In this document: in pieces, positions 26,613 through 35,743 of the stretch
How positions within the stretch are numbered: position 1 is the first letter of the stretch
Layout: each line of letters starts with the position of its first letter
Source: Cyanobium sp. Tous-M-B4
GTDB lineage: Bacteria; Cyanobacteriota; Cyanobacteriia; PCC-6307; Cyanobiaceae
DNA length: 64,000 bases
NCBI RefSeq assembly: GCF_024345395.1
Contig: NZ_JAGQBA010000002.1
Coordinates: 434,001 to 498,000 of the forward strand
Direction of reading: 5' to 3'
Notes under the pieces: model-generated
Told to the model about the DNA's origin: nothing
The model's input: the letters and a program-made list of their open reading frames with translations, nothing else
Database searches by the model: none
Position numbers and translations under genes: made by a program

Positions 26613-27389
26613 TCCTCTAACCCGCCACTGCCGGCCTCTGGGGCCGCCAATCAGGCCGGAAGCCAGCCCCAGCGGGTTTTGGTGGTTGATCCCCACGCGA
26701 CCCTGCGCACGGTGCTGGCCCAGCGCCTGCGGCAGGACGGCCATCTTGCGGCGGCGGTTGCTACGGCTCGTGAAGCTCTGGAGGTGTGCCAAGACCAATC
26801 TCCCGACCTGCTGATCAGCGCAGAATTACTCGATGAGAGTTCCGCCCTGCGCCTGGCGGCCCAGCTGCGCTGCTCCGTGATGGTGCTCACGGCCCGCACC
26901 GGTTCCGAGCCGGTGGTGAGCCTGCTTGATGCGGGCGCAGATGATGTGTTGCGCAAACCTTTTGGCCTGGAAGAACTCGCAGCCCGCTGCCGCACCCTGT
27001 TGCGCCGCGGCGGCACCGGTCTGCAGGAGCGGGTCTGCGTTGGTCCGCTTGAAGTTCACGTATTGCTCCGCCAGGTAACCCTGCGCGACCAGCCAGTAGA
27101 GCTGAGTCCACGGGAATTTGCCCTGCTTTGTGCCCTGCTGATGCCACCTGGGGTTGTGCGCAGCCGCCAGGAGCTACTGCGAATGGCCTGGCCTCCCTTC
27201 AGCGGTGGTCCCCGCTCGGTTGACACCCAAGTGCTCACCCTGCGCCGCAAGTTAGAGCAGGCTGGCTTGGGTGAAGGCGGCGGCATCGAAACGATGCGCC
27301 AGCAGGGTTATCGCTTCAGTCTGGAAACCCTGCCCGAAGCTTCTGCCGAAGAGGAGCCGGTGCGTCAGCAGCTCAACTCACTGGTTTAA
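26598..27389 (+). CDS. OmpR/PhoB-family response regulator with atypical receiver
   Basis: A 263-residue protein: receiver about 26-140 and winged-helix output about 150-250 (VELSPREFALLCALLMPPG, RSVDTQVLTLRRKLE, MRQQGYRFSLE). The receiver keeps D31 (VLVVDPH), T98 (VMVLTAR) and K120 (LRKPFG), but the phosphoacceptor position in PDLLISA is A75 rather than Asp, and the second acidic residue after D31 is Pro. It therefore probably cannot be phosphorylated normally and may act constitutively or by another signal. Start is GTG 26598. The 3' end overlaps the convergent membrane-protein gene by 17 bases. Confidence 0.85.
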   Translation: MDSINSSNPPLPASGAANQAGSQPQRVLVVDPHATLRTVLAQRLRQDGHLAAAVATAREALEVCQDQSPDLLISAELLDESSALRLAAQLRCSVMVLTARTGSEPVVSLLDAGADDVLRKPFGLEELAARCRTLLRRGGTGLQERVCVGPLEVHVLLRQVTLRDQPVELSPREFALLCALLMPPGVVRSRQELLRMAWPPFSGGPRSVDTQVLTLRRKLEQAGLGEGGGIETMRQQGYRFSLETLPEASAEEEPVRQQLNSLV

Positions 27390-27909
27390 GAGCCCAAACC
27401 AACTCTCCAAGCAACATGGCGGCACTCAGGCCGGCTAATAGTTGGTAGGTCCAAGGTGGGCTGATCCGGCCGATTGAGCTGGTGTTGATGCCCGTTTCCT
27501 GGCTGAAGCGGCCCAGAAACTGCTCGAAGGCTGCAACCCGTTGGGGCAGCAGGTAGGCCGATCCGTCTTCTCCCCTCACGTAAAAGACCCGGCCCCCCTG
27601 GCTTGTGGCTACTGGTGTGAGCCCGCTGATGGATTTCCAAGGCAGGCTCCAGCCGCGGCGCAGCAGCCAAGCACACCAGCTGGGATGGCCAACCCGAATG
27701 CCATCGGCGTTTAGCTCAACGGCTTCACTGGTGGCTGCCACCACCAAGCCCAGCCCCAGGGGTAGGGCCAGCCACAGCAGCAATTTGAGCTCTGCTGGTG
27801 CCAGTAGGGGCAGGGGCGCCACCATTGCCAAGTAGAGAGCGATCAGGGTGAAGCGAATCAGGGCCGCCATTGGGTAGCGGTCGCTGCTTACGGCCAAGGC
27901 GCCGGTCAT
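27373..27909 (-). CDS. conserved hypothetical membrane protein
   Basis: A 178-residue protein with two N-terminal membrane helices (LIRFTLIALYLAMVAPLPLL and LLLWLALPLGLGLVVAA), a cytoplasmic PH-like central part (VELNADGIRVGHPSWCAW, WKSISGLTPVATSQGG, RVFYVRGEDGSAYLLPQ) and a C-terminal helix. The pattern is found in cyanobacterial proteins of unknown role. It is translationally coupled to the upstream gene at 27906 (ATGA). Confidence 0.65.
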   Translation of the reverse strand: MTGALAVSSDRYPMAALIRFTLIALYLAMVAPLPLLAPAELKLLLWLALPLGLGLVVAATSEAVELNADGIRVGHPSWCAWLLRRGWSLPWKSISGLTPVATSQGGRVFYVRGEDGSAYLLPQRVAAFEQFLGRFSQETGINTSSIGRISPPWTYQLLAGLSAAMLLGELVWALKPVS

Positions 27910-28190
27910 CGATCTTCGGGGGAGCCGGGTAGGGGTTCGATCAGACTTGCTGGCTGGTAGCGACCGCTAAAAACTTCCTGCTCGCGGCCTTTCCAGAATT
28001 CGCCAAGTCGCATCAGATCGGCGTGGGCCTCCTGCAGGCTGGCCATGTAGGCATCCGGGTCCATGCTGTCTTTGGCCTCCTTGAGCTTGGTGAGCCGCAG
28101 TAGCTGCAGCATCCAGGGCTTACTGAGCTCGCCGCGTTGCTCGAGGTAAGTGGCCAGCTCGGCGGAGCTGGGGGTAGGGGAGCCGGCCAT
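27906..28190 (-). CDS. conserved hypothetical cyanobacterial protein
   Basis: A 94-residue soluble, mostly helical protein: SAELATYLEQRGELSKPWML, LLRLTKLKEAKDSMDPDAYM and HADLMRLGEFWKGREQEVFSG. No known catalytic motif. ATG 28190 is a good start. The stop overlaps the next gene, a membrane protein, suggesting that the two act together. Confidence 0.65.
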   Translation of the reverse strand: MAGSPTPSSAELATYLEQRGELSKPWMLQLLRLTKLKEAKDSMDPDAYMASLQEAHADLMRLGEFWKGREQEVFSGRYQPASLIEPLPGSPEDR

Positions 28191-28217
28191 TTCTTGCTAA
28201 CGCATTACTAGAGAAGT

Positions 28218-30839
28218 TTATGCAGCGGGAAGGGAGATTGTGAGTCGGTTTCCACCCACAAGCTCAACCAGGTCGGCGATGTTTAGGGGCTCCGAAAATA
28301 GATATCCCTGGAATCGTGACACACCCATTTGTTGCAGTCGCTGAAAGCTTTCCTCGGTATCCACTCCTTCAGCGATCAGGGTCATCGACACTGAATTCGT
28401 GAGCATGGGCAGCAGTTTCACGATTTGTTCCGCATAGGCATCGTCTAGAACTCCGACCACAAAACTGCGATCGATCTTCAGTTCGTCAGGCTTCAGCGAT
28501 AGCAGCAGCCCCATGGAGGAGAAGCCCGTTCCAAAGTCGTCGAGGGAAATCCGCATTCCCGCTTCTCGACACTGGCGCAGATTGGTTTCAACCGCTGCTG
28601 TGGAATTGAAGATGGCAGTTTCAGTCAGTTCAAGATTAATGCTGTTGAAAGAGAGTCCTTGGGCTGCAATGGCATCGATTAATTGGCCTGAAAAAGATAC
28701 GTCAGTGAGTTGGGATGGGCTGATGTTGATCGCCAGGTTGAGCTGGTTGGGGGTGATCGTTAGGGCCTGGATCAGCTGGTTGAAGGCCCGCAAAGTGGCT
28801 TCGATGAGCTGCCAGCCAACGCGACCCATGATTCGATAGTGTTCCGCTACCGGAATGAACAGAGTTGGGGGAACTTCTCCCAGGTCTGGGTGATCCCAGC
28901 GGGCGAGAGCCTCAACGGCCAGGACATCGCCTGCGGCGTTGACAATCGGTTGAAATAAAATCCGGAAGGAGTCGGGCCTCGATGGCTCAAGTGATGCTTC
29001 GCAGGCCTGTTGGAGTGCGTTATACAGACGATAGTCGCTGAGCGGATTGGACTCGTTTTCCGCTGTGAGCAGGTGAATGTGTTCCCCCTGGGAGGCCTTT
29101 GCCTTGTACATGGCCAGGTCTGCTTTGCGAATGATGTCTTCACTGCAGAAGTGGTGTGGATCGCTAATCGTGATCCCAATGCTCAGGCTGAGTCGGTAGG
29201 GCGAGGCGGAATCAACTTGACTCTTCTCAAACGATTCAAGGATCCGGTGGGCTGCCTGTTGAGCCTGGAGGGTCAGGGATTCATTGCTGGCTTTTGGACT
29301 GTCGCCCGGATTTAGAATCAGAATGAATTCGTCGCCGCCGTAGCGCGCTAGGAAATCACCCTGGCGGCAGAGGGACTGGAGTTGGTTGGCCACCTTGCAG
29401 AGGGCTTGATCGCCGATGCGATGGCCATAGGTGTCGTTGATGCTTTTAAATTTGTCGACATCGATAAAGAGGAGGCTAAGCAGGGCTTGTTTTCCCTTGA
29501 GGCGAACGATTTCTCTTTCAAGGTGTTCGATGCAGTAGCGGCGGTTGGGCAGGCCGGTGAGCGCATCGTGCATGGCCAGATCTCGGGCGGAGCCAAGAAT
29601 CTGTTCAAACCGATTGGCAATCAACTGGATGTCTACGCGTTGGCGACCAGCGGGTTTGGTGCCGGTTGTGGTCGACCCATCGATAGGTTGGCTGGCGCGT
29701 GGCGAGGCAAGGTGGCGCCGTTCCTCCTGCAGCATTCCCCTGAAGATCAAGGTGCTGTCAGGGAGTGGCCTAGCCGGGCTTTGATCTGCTGAAGAGACTG
29801 GCTGGGGGGGCTTGAAATCAAGGATTTCAACCAGGGCACGGTGACTCCGGCGGATGCGTTGGGTGGCCGAGCGTTCCTGCTGGCGCATCAGCAATCTCTG
29901 CTTTCGCTCGTTCAATTTCCAGCGAAGGCGCAGGGCCAGGGCGATCAGTCCCCCGCCGCTCAGCAGTAGCAGCAGATCGGTTAGTTCCCGGAGCTGCTCC
30001 GCCTGGCTACTAGCGGGTTTGACACCCATCAGGCGCCCGTTGTTGCCAAAGGTCTTGGGTTGGAGCGGAACCACGGGGCCTCCCGTGGCGATGGCGCCAG
30101 CTGGCGGCAGGGGCTGCAGCTGATCCTGAATCCGGTTGAGCTCCTTCTTCAGGTGGTTGCCGAACTGGGGTTCAATCAGCGGGTTGAGATAAATGAGGGT
30201 CGCTGTTGTCGAACGGCTGTTGTCGCTGGTGCTGATCGTGGTGGCGAAGCCGACGTAGAGGTTGTTGGTTTCGCCTGAGCAGATCACCCGGATGCCGGCG
30301 AGGCCCAGGCGGCGACGGGTGCGGGCGGTGGAGTCCATGCAGCGCACCAACCGTTGATCAGGGGGCCGGTTTGGGCTGCTCAGGCCCACCTGAAGGGCGC
30401 GGCGTTGGGCTTGGGCGTCGTAGAGACCCATGGCAGCCCCGTCCTCAAAGAGGCTGCTGGTTGCCAGGTCTTGGGAGGGAAAGGAGGGGTTATTTCCCTT
30501 GATGAAGGCATAGCTGTCATCCCACCAGCCCCAGTCCCTCGCCGTTCGCTGGGCGTCCCGGAATTCGGCTTCGAGTTTTTCCAGGGCGATGGTCTGGTTG
30601 GTGACGCTTCGCTCCTTGGCCAGCTGACTCCTCCGGAGCGCTTCAATCCCAACCAGGGTGACCATCACCAACAGGATCACGACCGTCCGCGAAGGCCCAC
30701 GCCTAAGCCAGCTGATGCGCTCTTCGTTGAGCCACGAACGCCACAGTATTCGGGGAGTCTGTCGGCTTGTCCGCGCAGAAGGCTGGGAGATCGCGTTGGT
30801 CGTGCCGACTTTCACTGGGCCACCGTTTTGGCCAATCAC
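28218..30839 (-). CDS. Membrane GGDEF-EAL protein with CHASE4-like sensor
   Basis: An 873-residue c-di-GMP enzyme. Order: TM near 50-68, a periplasmic CHASE4-like domain (RDAQRTARDWGWWDDSYAF), a second TM near 290-308, a linker, a GGDEF domain (ARYGGDEFILIL, with an RQGD inhibitory I-site five residues before it) and a C-terminal EAL domain (EALARWDHP, ELTETAIF, DDFGTGFSS). Both active-site motifs are complete, so synthesis and breakdown of c-di-GMP are both possible; bifunctional proteins often use one mainly. The stop is 27 bases upstream of the next gene on the strand. Confidence 0.92.
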   Translation of the reverse strand: MIGQNGGPVKVGTTNAISQPSARTSRQTPRILWRSWLNEERISWLRRGPSRTVVILLVMVTLVGIEALRRSQLAKERSVTNQTIALEKLEAEFRDAQRTARDWGWWDDSYAFIKGNNPSFPSQDLATSSLFEDGAAMGLYDAQAQRRALQVGLSSPNRPPDQRLVRCMDSTARTRRRLGLAGIRVICSGETNNLYVGFATTISTSDNSRSTTATLIYLNPLIEPQFGNHLKKELNRIQDQLQPLPPAGAIATGGPVVPLQPKTFGNNGRLMGVKPASSQAEQLRELTDLLLLLSGGGLIALALRLRWKLNERKQRLLMRQQERSATQRIRRSHRALVEILDFKPPQPVSSADQSPARPLPDSTLIFRGMLQEERRHLASPRASQPIDGSTTTGTKPAGRQRVDIQLIANRFEQILGSARDLAMHDALTGLPNRRYCIEHLEREIVRLKGKQALLSLLFIDVDKFKSINDTYGHRIGDQALCKVANQLQSLCRQGDFLARYGGDEFILILNPGDSPKASNESLTLQAQQAAHRILESFEKSQVDSASPYRLSLSIGITISDPHHFCSEDIIRKADLAMYKAKASQGEHIHLLTAENESNPLSDYRLYNALQQACEASLEPSRPDSFRILFQPIVNAAGDVLAVEALARWDHPDLGEVPPTLFIPVAEHYRIMGRVGWQLIEATLRAFNQLIQALTITPNQLNLAINISPSQLTDVSFSGQLIDAIAAQGLSFNSINLELTETAIFNSTAAVETNLRQCREAGMRISLDDFGTGFSSMGLLLSLKPDELKIDRSFVVGVLDDAYAEQIVKLLPMLTNSVSMTLIAEGVDTEESFQRLQQMGVSRFQGYLFSEPLNIADLVELVGGNRLTISLPAA

Positions 30840-30845
30840 ATGATC

Positions 30846-32375
30846 TTAGGCAGGCAGGTTCCAAGGATTGAGTCCCAGGTCGGCGCCGATGCGGTGGGCG
30901 CAGGCAAAGCCGCTGAAGGCCACCGCATTGAGGCCTTGGCCGGGGAAACAGGAGTCGCCCACGGCGTAGAGCCCCGAAATGCCGGTGCGGTTGAAGGGCA
31001 TCGGCAGCAGCCCCGGCAGGCGCAGGGCGGGGATAGGCCCGTAGCTGCCGCCCATGCGGCCCAGGAAGCGCCGGTGGCTGCGCGGTGTGCCCACCTCGCG
31101 GTGACGAATAGCGCCGCTGATGCCGGGCAGGATCGCTTCGAGCCGGCCGATCACCCGGTCGGCATCCGCCTGTTTTTTGGCGCGATAGGCCGCTGGCGTC
31201 AGCCCCTGCCAGTGCTCCATGGAGCTGGGGGTGAAGGCATGCACGATGTGCCGCTCAGCCGGGGCCATCTCCGGATCCAGCAGGGTCGGCATCGATACGA
31301 ACACCACCCCCTGCTCGGCCTCCATCTCCTCCCAGCGCTCCAGCAGCAAGTGGTGGCAGTGGTAACCATTGGGCACGATCTGGGCATCGATGCCTAGGTG
31401 CAGGGAGAGAAAGGAGGGGGAGGGCTTGTAGCGGCGCCGCCAGGTGGTTTCGGCCTTGGGGGTGTGGGCTGCATCCACGAGAGCGCCAAAGGTGTCCCAG
31501 CGGGTGGCGTTGCTCACCACGCGGCGGGCCCGCAACTCTTCACCACTGGCAAGTTTCACCCCCACCGCAGTGTTGTTCTCCAGCAGCACCTTGGTCACAC
31601 GCGCCTTGTAGCGAATCGCGCCGCCATGGCTCTCCAATCCCGTCACCAACTTTGCCGCGATTACACCAACGCCCCCTTTGGGGTAATTGATGCCGCCGGC
31701 ATGACGATCGGAGAACACCATGCCGGCATTGATCATCGGCGTGAGGTCGGCGGGCATCACGCTCCAGCAGAAACACTCCATGTCGATGAACTTGAGCAGG
31801 GCCGGATCGCTGATGTGCTGCCGCGCCACGTCGCCCACATTCACCGGCAGCCAGCGGGCCAGGCCTAGGCAGGCCAGGGGGGCTTTGAAGAACACCTTGG
31901 CCAGATAGGCCGGATCCTCGAGCGACAGCAGCGGCATCGCGTCGAGGCAGCGGAACACCTGCCAGCAGGTGTCGTAGAAGGCGCGGATGCCCTTCGACTC
32001 GTGGGGAAACAGGGCACTGAGATCGCTGAGGAAGTGCTCGTAATCTCTGTCCACAGACACATTCAGCCCACCGGGTAGGTGATATTCGAGCTGGGCTGGA
32101 TCGGGGATGGTGTCGCAGTGCTGGCCCACATCGGCCAGGGCCCGGGTGAGCAGGTTGGTGTGGCCCTTCTCCCCGAAGCCAAAGATCATCGAGGCGCCCA
32201 CGTCAAATGTGTAGCCGTCACGCTTGAAGCTGCCGCCTGAGCCCCCCGGAATTAAGTAGCGCTCCAACACCAGCACTTTTGCGCCCTTGGCGGCCAGCTG
32301 GGAAGCGGTGACCAGGCCACCAACGCCGGCACCGATCACGATCACATCCCAGATGGGGGCAGGGTTGCTGGTCAC
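30846..32375 (-). CDS. crtH: Carotenoid (prolycopene) isomerase, CrtH/CRTISO family
   Basis: A 509-residue FAD enzyme. The N-terminal Rossmann motif is VIVIGAGVGGLVTASQL with an acidic end at VLER. Family stretches PGGSGGSFKRDGYTFDVGAS, CFCWSVMPADLTPMINAGM, GGINYPKGGVGVIA and a C-terminal YAVGDSCFPGQGLNAVAFSG follow. CrtH turns cis-lycopene (prolycopene) into all-trans-lycopene. Relatives of the CrtI family exist, but the PKGG and FPGQG patterns favour CrtH. The gene lies between the c-di-GMP protein and trmFO with short gaps (6 and 27 bases). Confidence 0.9.
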   Translation of the reverse strand: MTSNPAPIWDVIVIGAGVGGLVTASQLAAKGAKVLVLERYLIPGGSGGSFKRDGYTFDVGASMIFGFGEKGHTNLLTRALADVGQHCDTIPDPAQLEYHLPGGLNVSVDRDYEHFLSDLSALFPHESKGIRAFYDTCWQVFRCLDAMPLLSLEDPAYLAKVFFKAPLACLGLARWLPVNVGDVARQHISDPALLKFIDMECFCWSVMPADLTPMINAGMVFSDRHAGGINYPKGGVGVIAAKLVTGLESHGGAIRYKARVTKVLLENNTAVGVKLASGEELRARRVVSNATRWDTFGALVDAAHTPKAETTWRRRYKPSPSFLSLHLGIDAQIVPNGYHCHHLLLERWEEMEAEQGVVFVSMPTLLDPEMAPAERHIVHAFTPSSMEHWQGLTPAAYRAKKQADADRVIGRLEAILPGISGAIRHREVGTPRSHRRFLGRMGGSYGPIPALRLPGLLPMPFNRTGISGLYAVGDSCFPGQGLNAVAFSGFACAHRIGADLGLNPWNLPA

Positions 32376-32402
32376 CGTTGGGCTGGAGAAGCTGTTGCGA
32401 CC

Positions 32403-33776
32403 CTAGGCAGCGGCGCTGGCGTCGTGCAGTTGTAGGGGCCGAGTGAAAGGCTCAAGATCCGCTAGGGCCCGGTCGCGGTAGGCGCCGTAGCGGGCCCGTT
32501 TCTCGCGGACGCGTTCGGCTAGCTCGGGCAGTAAGCCGAAGTTGGGCGGCATGGGCTGGAACTTCTTGCTGGGCGCTTCGGCGATGAAGTGACTAAGGGC
32601 GCCCAGCATCGTGGTTTTTGGCAGGCTCAGAGGTTCCAGGCCCAGGGCCAGCCTGGCGGCGTTGGTGCCAGCCAGCCAGCCGCCAGCTACAGCGGCTGCG
32701 TAGCCCTCAGTGCCCGTAATCTGGCCCGCGGCCAGCAGGGTGGGGCGGCTGCGGAACTGCAGGGTGGCATCGAGCAGCTGGGGCGATTCCAGGAAGGTGT
32801 TGCGGTGCATCACGCCGAAGCGCACAAACTCGGCGTTCTCCAGGCCTGGGATCAGCCGCAGCACCCGTTTCTGCTCGCCCCATTTCAGGTTGGTCTGGAA
32901 GCCAACCAGGTTCCAGAGGCGGCCGTCCTTGTCTTCCTGGCGCAGCTGCACCACCGCGTAGGCCCGCTTGGCGCGGCGCACATCGCGATCGTTCACATCG
33001 CCCCAGCGGGGATCCCAGAGCCCAATTGGCTTGAGCGGGCCGTAGCGCATCGTGTCTTCGCCGCGGCGGGCTAGCTCCTCGATGGGGAGACAGCCCTCGA
33101 AGAAGTGAGCACTCTCCTTTTCAAAGTCCTTCAGCTCGGCCTGCTCGGCCACCAGCAACGCCTCGCGGAAGACCAGGAATTGCTCCCGGTCCATGGGGCA
33201 GTTGATGTAGTCGGCATCGCCCTTGTCGTAGCGGGAGGCGCGAAAGGCGATCGACAGATCGATGCTCTCGCCCTCCACGATCGGGCTGGCCGCATCGAAG
33301 AAGTGGCAGTCGGCCCGGCCCGTGAATTCCCGCAGCTGCTCCGCCAGGGGCTCGCTAGTGAGCGGGCCGGTGGCCAGCACGGCGATCTCACCGGGGCCGG
33401 GCAGCTCGGTGTGCTCCCGCCGCTCCACCGTCACCAATGGGTGCTGCTCGAGGGCGGCGGTGAGGGCGGCGCTGTAGCGGCCCCGATCTACGGCCAGGGC
33501 ACCGCCCGCAGGCACGGCGTGGTCGTCGGCGGTGCGAATCACCATCGAACCCAGGCGCCGCAATTCCTCTTGAAGCAGGCCTGCGGCCCGATCGCTACTT
33601 AGGGCGCCGAAGCTGTTGCTGCAAACAAGCTCGCCAAATTCAGAGCTGTGGTGGGCTGGACTGCGGCGCACTGGCCGCATTTCCACCAAGCGAACCGCCA
33701 GGCCAGCTTGGGCGATCTGCCAGGCAGCTTCCGTACCCGCCAGGCCAGCACCGATAACGAGCAGCTCAGAGCTCAA
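32403..33776 (-). CDS. trmFO: Folate/FAD-dependent tRNA (uracil-54) methyltransferase TrmFO
   Basis: A 457-residue flavoprotein that makes ribothymidine at position 54 of tRNA. Hallmarks are the N-terminal FAD motif [47 protein letters not shown] with a conserved Cys, [27 protein letters not shown], and [19 protein letters not shown] near the C-terminus. ATG 33776 is the standard start. psbY begins a few bases upstream on the same strand. Confidence 0.95.
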   Translation of the reverse strand: MSSELLVIGAGLAGTEAAWQIAQAGLAVRLVEMRPVRRSPAHHSSEFGELVCSNSFGALSSDRAAGLLQEELRRLGSMVIRTADDHAVPAGGALAVDRGRYSAALTAALEQHPLVTVERREHTELPGPGEIAVLATGPLTSEPLAEQLREFTGRADCHFFDAASPIVEGESIDLSIAFRASRYDKGDADYINCPMDREQFLVFREALLVAEQAELKDFEKESAHFFEGCLPIEELARRGEDTMRYGPLKPIGLWDPRWGDVNDRDVRRAKRAYAVVQLRQEDKDGRLWNLVGFQTNLKWGEQKRVLRLIPGLENAEFVRFGVMHRNTFLESPQLLDATLQFRSRPTLLAAGQITGTEGYAAAVAGGWLAGTNAARLALGLEPLSLPKTTMLGALSHFIAEAPSKKFQPMPPNFGLLPELAERVREKRARYGAYRDRALADLEPFTRPLQLHDASAAA

Positions 33777-33780
33777 ATGC

Positions 33781-33903
33781 TCAGGCGCGGGCGCGCTTGA
33801 GCAGCAGTTGCAGCTGTCCTACGGCGGCACGACCGATATGGAAGACGGCCCAGCTCGCGGCGAGCAGGATCGGAGCAACCACCAAAATCAGCCGACCGTC
33901 CAT
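33781..33903 (-). CDS. psbY: Photosystem II protein PsbY
   Basis: A 40-residue, single-span protein: [18 protein letters not shown] then [17 protein letters not shown]. The MD-R start, [13 protein letters not shown] core and C-terminal helix match cyanobacterial PsbY, a peripheral low-mass subunit of photosystem II near cytochrome b559. ATG 33903 is chosen because this is the usual N-terminus; upstream codons are not conserved. It is four bases upstream of trmFO. Confidence 0.85.
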   Translation of the reverse strand: MDGRLILVVAPILLAASWAVFHIGRAAVGQLQLLLKRARA

Positions 33904-33976
33904 GGGAAGCCAAACAAGATTTGATGATCTTACGGACTGAACCTCAGGATTCGCCTGTCCAGCCCCGGATCTGTCG

Positions 33977-34480
33977 TCATCCGTTCGCCTGGGCATGCGC
34001 ATCAGCGAGCTGGCGGTAGCGGCGGGCGTGCTGGCGCTGCTCGGCCCGGGCCTCAGCCGTGAGCTCTCGCTTCACCTGGGCCGGGGCTCCCATGACCAGG
34101 ACTCCAGCTGGTACGTCGCGAGTCACCACCGATCCGGCGGCCACCAGGGCCTCCTCTCCCACGGTGACGCCATTGAGCACGATGGCGCCGATGCCGATCA
34201 GGCAGCCGTCTTTCAGGGTGGCGCCATGCACCACAGCCCGATGGCCGATGGTCACATCGGCGCCGATGATTACAGGCTGATCGGGGTCGCCATGCAGCAC
34301 TGCTCCGTCTTGCACGTTGCTGCCCTCACCCACCACGATCGAACAGACGTCGCCACGGGCGACGGCAGTGGGCCAAAGACTGACTCCTGCCGCTAGCTGC
34401 ACATCGCCGATTACAACGGCCGTTTCGGCCACCCAGGCCTCGGCGTGGATCTGGGGTTTGGGCCAGGGAAAGACGCTCAT
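33977..34480 (-). CDS. Gamma-carbonic-anhydrase-like LbH protein
   Basis: A 167-residue left-handed beta-helix protein with hexapeptide repeats ([59 protein letters not shown]). Three candidate zinc ligands are H63 (LHGD), H80 (IGHR) and H85 (VVHG), the gamma-carbonic-anhydrase pattern. Many relatives have metal but no proven activity. It is not the carboxysomal CcmM, which is larger and carries RbcS-like repeats. A C-terminal helix ([20 protein letters not shown]) is present. Confidence 0.85.
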   Translation of the reverse strand: MSVFPWPKPQIHAEAWVAETAVVIGDVQLAAGVSLWPTAVARGDVCSIVVGEGSNVQDGAVLHGDPDQPVIIGADVTIGHRAVVHGATLKDGCLIGIGAIVLNGVTVGEEALVAAGSVVTRDVPAGVLVMGAPAQVKRELTAEARAEQRQHARRYRQLADAHAQANG

Positions 34481-34577
34481 CCGCTGGGGCCAGTTGTTAG
34501 GCCATTCTCACGGTTGCCTGGGCCCCCTTGGAGGAGGTCGCCCCTGGGTGATACGTTTCCTAAGTGCCCAAGGGCGC

Positions 34578-34649
34578 GGGTCGCTAGCTCAGCGGTAGAG
34601 CACTCGGCTTTTAACCGATTGGTCCTGAGTTCGAATCTCAGGCGACCCA
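34578..34649 (+). tRNA. tRNA-Lys(UUU)
   Basis: The 72-nt cloverleaf has acceptor arms GGGTCGC (34578-34584) and GCGACCC (34642-34648), a D stem GCTC/GAGC, an anticodon loop CTTTTAA with anticodon TTT at 34610-34612, and a T loop GTTCGAA. The CCA end is not encoded. The anticodon stem has a C-U mismatch at its base. The AT-rich gene-poor region begins directly after its 3' end, the usual layout for island integration into a tRNA gene. Confidence 0.97.
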
Positions 34650-35176
34650 TTCTTGTCAGGGCCTTGGATCCAGGTCCAGAAACAACGTCTTTAATTAGCA
34701 ACGGAAGTAAGACGCTTGGCCATCAGCCAATTAACTTTAGTGGCCTCGTGGTAACCGAATCCTAGTTTTCACGAAAGACAATTATCATTGAGTCCGCCGT
34801 TATTGGAACCGTTGGTTCGAATTAGATCATTGCAGTTGTAATAAGCGACCCAGGGTGCAACTGAATGCTCAATGGGCTGATCTGCTGCATGGGCTATGGC
34901 GCTGGTAGAAGCCACAAAATTATAGTTCGGCGGCGACGTGATTCATTGTCTGAATTCTTCTAGCTTTGCTGGGCCACCAATCTCCTATTTGAGCCGAGCC
35001 CGACTTATGCTGATTGTCATTCCGGCAAGCGATGGGGATTGCTAAATGCAGCTACTTCGTCGTTTTAATTTATTAAAGACAGGGGTTTTAGGCGTATTTG
35101 AAGCTAGCTAGCCTGGCGGAATGTTGGTAATCAATGCAACTACCGCGCAGTGATTTTAGTCTGGTTGCCTGCAAAC
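34650..35176. other. gene-free AT-rich stretch after tRNA-Lys
   Basis: No convincing gene is seen. It contains GCGACCCAGGGTG at 34845-34857. The first eight bases repeat the 3' end of the tRNA, and the whole 13-mer recurs inverted at 37829-37841. A GTTCGAAT (34815-34822) also echoes the tRNA T loop. This could be a relic attachment or tRNA fragment. Confidence 0.4.
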
Positions 35177-35216
35177 AGCAGTTCAACCCCAGGCGATCGC
35201 CGTGTATTGAACTGCT
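35177..35216. repeat. nested inverted repeat around a HIP1 site
   Basis: Perfect 10-bp arms AGCAGTTCAA (35177-35186) and TTGAACTGCT (35207-35216) enclose a 20-base loop that itself holds the palindrome GGCGATCGCC (35192-35201), a HIP1 octamer with one more base on each side. No T tract follows, so it is not an ordinary terminator. It lies in the gene-free part of the island. Confidence 0.65.
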
Positions 35217-35353
35217 CTTCTGTGGGGTACTAGGATGGCTATGCGACCAATCGCTGTAAGACGTTTTCCGGATTAATTGATGTTCTCTGGATTAAAGAGC
35301 CAGGGAGGGTTCAGCCGCCTAATGCAAGTAGGAGGCAATGGGGGGACAAGAGC

Positions 35354-35629
35354 CTATGTCGACCTTGATGGCCTGGCTGGTAAAAGTGAAGATTGTGACT
35401 GTATTGCTCTTCTCGAGCTTCCGCAATCCTTTTGTTCTGAGGCGATTGCCATTTCCAGCAGAAAGGCTGCCAAATTGGAGACCGAACGACCTTGCCGATT
35501 GCTGCATTCCAGAATCTGGCGATAGGTTTGATCGGGGACTGTTACTGAGATGCGCCTGGGTTTGCGGAAGGCAGGTCGCGTGCCACTGTCTTGGTCCCAG
35601 GGTCCAGAATTACGGGTTTGAAATGTCAT
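35354..35629 (-). CDS. Ribbon-helix-helix (CopG/Arc-like) protein, copy A
   Basis: A 91-residue protein from ATG 35629 with a core FRKPRRISVTVPDQTYRQI followed by GRSVSNLAAFLLE. The basic beta-strand (RRISVTV) and two helices fit the ribbon-helix-helix DNA-binding fold. Two paralogues sit at 37511 and 38256. No toxin gene is next to it, so it is not an obvious antitoxin. The first 18 or so residues are not shared and the true start may lie later. A hairpin with flanking AATATCGCG repeats lies about 80 bases upstream and may be its operator. Confidence 0.65.
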   Translation of the reverse strand: MTFQTRNSGPWDQDSGTRPAFRKPRRISVTVPDQTYRQILECSNRQGRSVSNLAAFLLEMAIASEQKDCGSSRRAIQSQSSLLPARPSRST

Positions 35630-35706
35630 CGTTTCAACTCGATAAGGTTTATGGTCTTCTGGGCCAGCTCAGGGTGCAGTGAAATCGCTTCCTGCGCTTC
35701 ACTCTA

Positions 35707-35743
35707 AATATCGCGCGAAATTGCGCTTTTGTGCAATATCGCG
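35707..35743. promoter_or_regulatory. AATATCGCG direct repeats around a small hairpin
   Basis: AATATCGCG occurs at 35707-35715 and 35735-35743. Between and overlapping them is a hairpin ATTGCGC-TTTT-GTGCAAT (35720-35737, with one G-T pair). It lies upstream of ribbon-helix-helix gene A on its strand, a position that suits an operator. Function is inferred from position only. Confidence 0.45.
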
